Part shown: positions 33,389 through 34,551 of the stretch, in pieces
How the letters are laid out: each line of letters opens with the position of its first letter
Position numbering within the stretch: position 1 is the stretch's first letter
NCBI GenBank assembly: GCA_947176895.1
Contig: CAMWSK010000029.1
Coordinates: 1-34,551, forward strand
Direction: 5' to 3'
Length of the DNA: 34,551 nt
From: an uncultured Prevotellaceae bacterium
Lineage (GTDB): Bacteria > Bacteroidota > Bacteroidia > Bacteroidales > Bacteroidaceae
Position numbers and translations under genes: made by a program
The notes under the pieces: model-generated
The model's database searches: none
The model's input: only the letters and a program-made list of their open reading frames with translations
What the model was told of the DNA's origin: nothing

Positions 33389-33562
33389 ATGAATGTACCT
33401 TGGTATTTCATCCTGATATATGTAGTTGTCGGCTACATTCTACTCTCGGTATCCGACAAGTACAGGATTATAAAGTCGAGAGGGTTACGTTATTTTATAG
33501 TTATATTTGTCTATTCCATCATCGCTTGGGGAATCTACGACCTCGTAACTTTGCAGTCTTAA
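33389..33562 (+). CDS. Small membrane protein, 57 aa, unknown
   Basis: ATG 33389 is chosen because it follows a promoter; an upstream in-frame start overlaps that promoter. The protein has two hydrophobic segments (about residues 4-20, W-Y-F-I-L-I-Y-V-V-V-G-Y-I-L-L, and 32-50, F-I-V-I-F-V-Y-S-I-I-A-W) joined by a short basic loop (K-Y-R-I-I-K-S-R). I do not recognise the family. The length is short but the promoter and coherent two-helix pattern support a real gene. Confidence 0.6.
   Translation: MNVPWYFILIYVVVGYILLSVSDKYRIIKSRGLRYFIVIFVYSIIAWGIYDLVTLQS
33525..33553 (+). promoter_or_regulatory. Promoter of the HU remnant
   Basis: TAACTTTG at 33546-33553 matches the -7 consensus exactly; CTTG at 33525-33528 is 17 bases upstream. 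The boxes lie within the 3' end of the 57-aa gene. The HU ATG follows 30 bases later. Confidence 0.6.
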
Positions 33563-33583
33563 TATCAGCTAATCCAAGGGATT

Positions 33584-33718
33584 ATGACAAAAGCAGAAAT
33601 AGCGAGTGAAATCGCAAAGACAACCGGCACCGACAGATTTGCGGTTGTTACCGTCATCGAACAGTTTATGACCGTTGTTAAGGACTGCCTTGCTCACGGC
33701 GAAAACGTATATACATGA
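33584..33718 (+). pseudogene. HU/IHF-family DNA-binding protein, truncated at 44 aa
   Basis: The frame reads M-T-K-A-E-I-A-S-E-I-A-K-T-T-G, then F-M-T-V-V-K-D-C-L-A-H-G-E-N-V-Y-T and a stop. This is the N-terminal helical half of a bacterial HU (about 90 aa when complete), ending where the beta sheet and DNA-binding arms should begin (normally G-E-N-V-x-L-R-G-F-G-x-F). The DNA-binding arms are lost, so it cannot bend DNA; it might still dimerise through its helices. Its stop overlaps the next ATG (ATGA, 33715-33718), which places the break exactly at the junction with the next gene. Confidence 0.85.
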
Positions 33719-33945
33719 AGTTAAGTACAACGGCAAAGAAAGCCATTTCATCAATACTCATTTTAGTGTTAATGGCTGGATCTTATGGAGCAATTATTGC
33801 CCTATGCAATCAGTATCTACGCGAACATGATATGCTGACGAAATCATCAAAGTTTGTCCTCGGAGTATTTATGTTTTCCGGATTCTATTTCATTTACAAA
33901 TGGTTTTCGAAACGGATTGACACAATACAAAAGCAAAAAGATTGA
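33715..33945 (+). CDS. Small membrane protein, 76 aa, unknown
   Basis: The protein has two hydrophobic helices (about residues 11-30, I-S-S-I-L-I-L-V-L-M-A-G, and 45-62, F-V-L-G-V-F-M-F-S-G-F-Y-F-I-Y) and a basic C-terminal tail (K-R-I-D-T-I-Q-K-Q-K-D). Its ATG overlaps the stop of the truncated HU and its stop overlaps the next ATG (TGATG), so it is probably translated with its neighbours. No family is recognised. Confidence 0.6.
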   Translation: MKLSTTAKKAISSILILVLMAGSYGAIIALCNQYLREHDMLTKSSKFVLGVFMFSGFYFIYKWFSKRIDTIQKQKD

Positions 33946-34109
33946 TGGACTACGAAGATTATGAATATGGCGGAAATGCCGTTGATGATATGATGGTCGA
34001 TTACGACTGCCATGTCAACACGGGCGAACTGCCTGAATTGTTTGATGAATCATATCAACGACATTGCCGACTGCCGGATTGTGGAGTTCACTCCGACAAT
34101 GTTTTGTAA
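33945..34109 (+). CDS. Small acidic ORF, 54 aa, possibly frameshifted
   Basis: The ORF starts at a TGATG overlap with the previous gene and encodes an acidic, tyrosine-rich N terminus (M-D-Y-E-D-Y-E-Y-G-G, then F-D-E-S-Y). After about 34050 the +1 frame looks more protein-like (I-N-D-I-A-D-C-R-I-V-E-F-T-P) and ends in an ATGA overlap with the next gene. A one-base indel may therefore have broken a gene of about 64 codons. No family is recognised. Confidence 0.4.
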   Translation: MDYEDYEYGGNAVDDMMVDYDCHVNTGELPELFDESYQRHCRLPDCGVHSDNVL

Positions 34110-34137
34110 GCCGGCTCTTTCCGACCTATTAAAATGA
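34045..34137 (+). CDS. Overlapping 30-aa ORF, possible 3' half of the preceding gene
   Basis: The frame starts at ATG 34045, reads I-A-D-C-R-I-V-E-F-T-P-T-M-F-C-K-P-A-L and stops at 34135-34137, overlapping the next start as ATGA. Such an overlap is typical of genuine gene ends in this region (compare 3870 and 33715), which is the main reason to list it. Confidence 0.35.
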   Translation: MNHINDIADCRIVEFTPTMFCKPALSDLLK

Positions 34138-34551
34138 GCAACGAATCACGCAGTATATTCCCGGGAATTAAAGCTCGCAAGCCGCAATATGTGCTGGGAA
34201 CTGAGAATGGAACCAAACGCACATCAAACGTAACCGAGGCAAAAATTGTCGAGGCAGTGGAGGACATTGAAGACAATGTGGCTATATTCCTTGAAAAATG
34301 CGTGCCGGTGGTATTGGTCCGCTATGCCGAAGCTTATTCTATTGATTATTATAAGGACGGCAGCATTGCAGTGTGTTTCAGAGTCAACGGATATATGCTG
34401 CGCATGTGGCGGTCGGATGTAGACTGTGATGTGGCCGCGGATATTATGTGTAACTTTTTCCGCACCGCCTCGCTCCCCGACATGACCGGCTGGCACTGTC
34501 AGAAAATCTATTCTGAGGATGAAGAAAAAGATGCCGACAAACTGACAGTGG
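34134..34551 (+). CDS. Hypothetical protein, 3' partial (at least 139 aa)
   Basis: An open frame from ATG 34134 runs to the window end without a stop. It begins S-N-E-S-R-S-I-F-P-G-I-K-A-R-K-P-Q-Y-V-L and continues as a mixed soluble sequence (V-E-D-I-E-D-N-V-A-I-F-L-E-K, then D-Y-Y-K-D-G-S-I-A-V-C-F-R-V) with acidic D-E-E-K-D-A-D near the visible end. There is no signal peptide. I do not recognise the family; the run of tightly overlapping small genes before it recalls mobile-element modules, but no integrase, relaxase or phage gene is visible. Confidence 0.6.
   Translation, partial: MSNESRSIFPGIKARKPQYVLGTENGTKRTSNVTEAKIVEAVEDIEDNVAIFLEKCVPVVLVRYAEAYSIDYYKDGSIAVCFRVNGYMLRMWRSDVDCDVAADIMCNFFRTASLPDMTGWHCQKIYSEDEEKDADKLTV

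Overview
The window looks like a chromosome segment from a member of the Bacteroidales (Bacteroides, Phocaeicola or Prevotella type). The evidence is convergent. Several genes are preceded by the Bacteroidetes promoter form TTTG-N19..21-TAnnTTTG. There is a type III glutamine synthetase, a BspA-like leucine-rich-repeat protein, a protein with a type IX secretion tail, carboxypeptidase-regulatory/outer-membrane-barrel proteins, and a trp operon that begins with trpB. The species cannot be named from the sequence alone.

Layout. (1) 1-1264 is the 3' end of a BspA-like surface protein. (2) 1420-8533 is a visibly AT-rich block, probably acquired. It holds a T9SS-secreted protein with a metallopeptidase-like fold but no zinc motif, a small chimera of a signal peptide and a radical-SAM SPASM domain, an outer-membrane barrel protein, and a C39-peptidase ABC exporter that breaks off just after Walker A. 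Together these look like a decayed locus for making and exporting a modified peptide. An unrecognised 159-aa ORF begins at the break. (3) 9003-19548 is GC-richer housekeeping sequence: a small GNAT protein, a phytase-like secreted protein, a COG2509-type FAD oxidoreductase followed closely by a Dna2-like nuclease-helicase, a 2-hydroxyacid dehydrogenase with a YjjG-type HAD phosphatase, and glnN. (4) 19549-20340 is a gene-poor stretch with a response-regulator remnant, an inverted repeat, a repeat element and a terminator. (5) 20341-23914 is a minus-strand pair of secreted glycosidases (a GH38-like DUF5054 protein, then GH43). (6) 24105-24482 is desulfoferrodoxin. (7) 24667-31335 is a complete minus-strand tryptophan operon, trpL-B-E-G-D-C-F-A. 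It has a recognisable leader peptide with two Trp codons and an intrinsic terminator before trpB, i.e. a ribosome-mediated attenuator. (8) 31740-34551 is a region of short, broken or unknown genes: an N-truncated barrel protein, a DUF2147 protein, a frameshifted small secreted protein, a truncated HU and small unknown ORFs.

Two patterns cut across the genes. The first is a dispersed intergenic repeat made of 16-bp palindromic units (consensus AAACATGNNCATGTTT) set 21-22 bp apart, about two helical turns. It occurs four times (10431, 20117, 24564, 31445) with 2-4 units each and arm changes that tend to keep the palindrome. Two copies continue into a second conserved block ending in GAACTCACGTT. 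The second is a high number of broken genes with clean junctions: the SPASM chimera, the truncated exporter, the response regulator with an internal deletion, the truncated HU and the truncated barrel protein.
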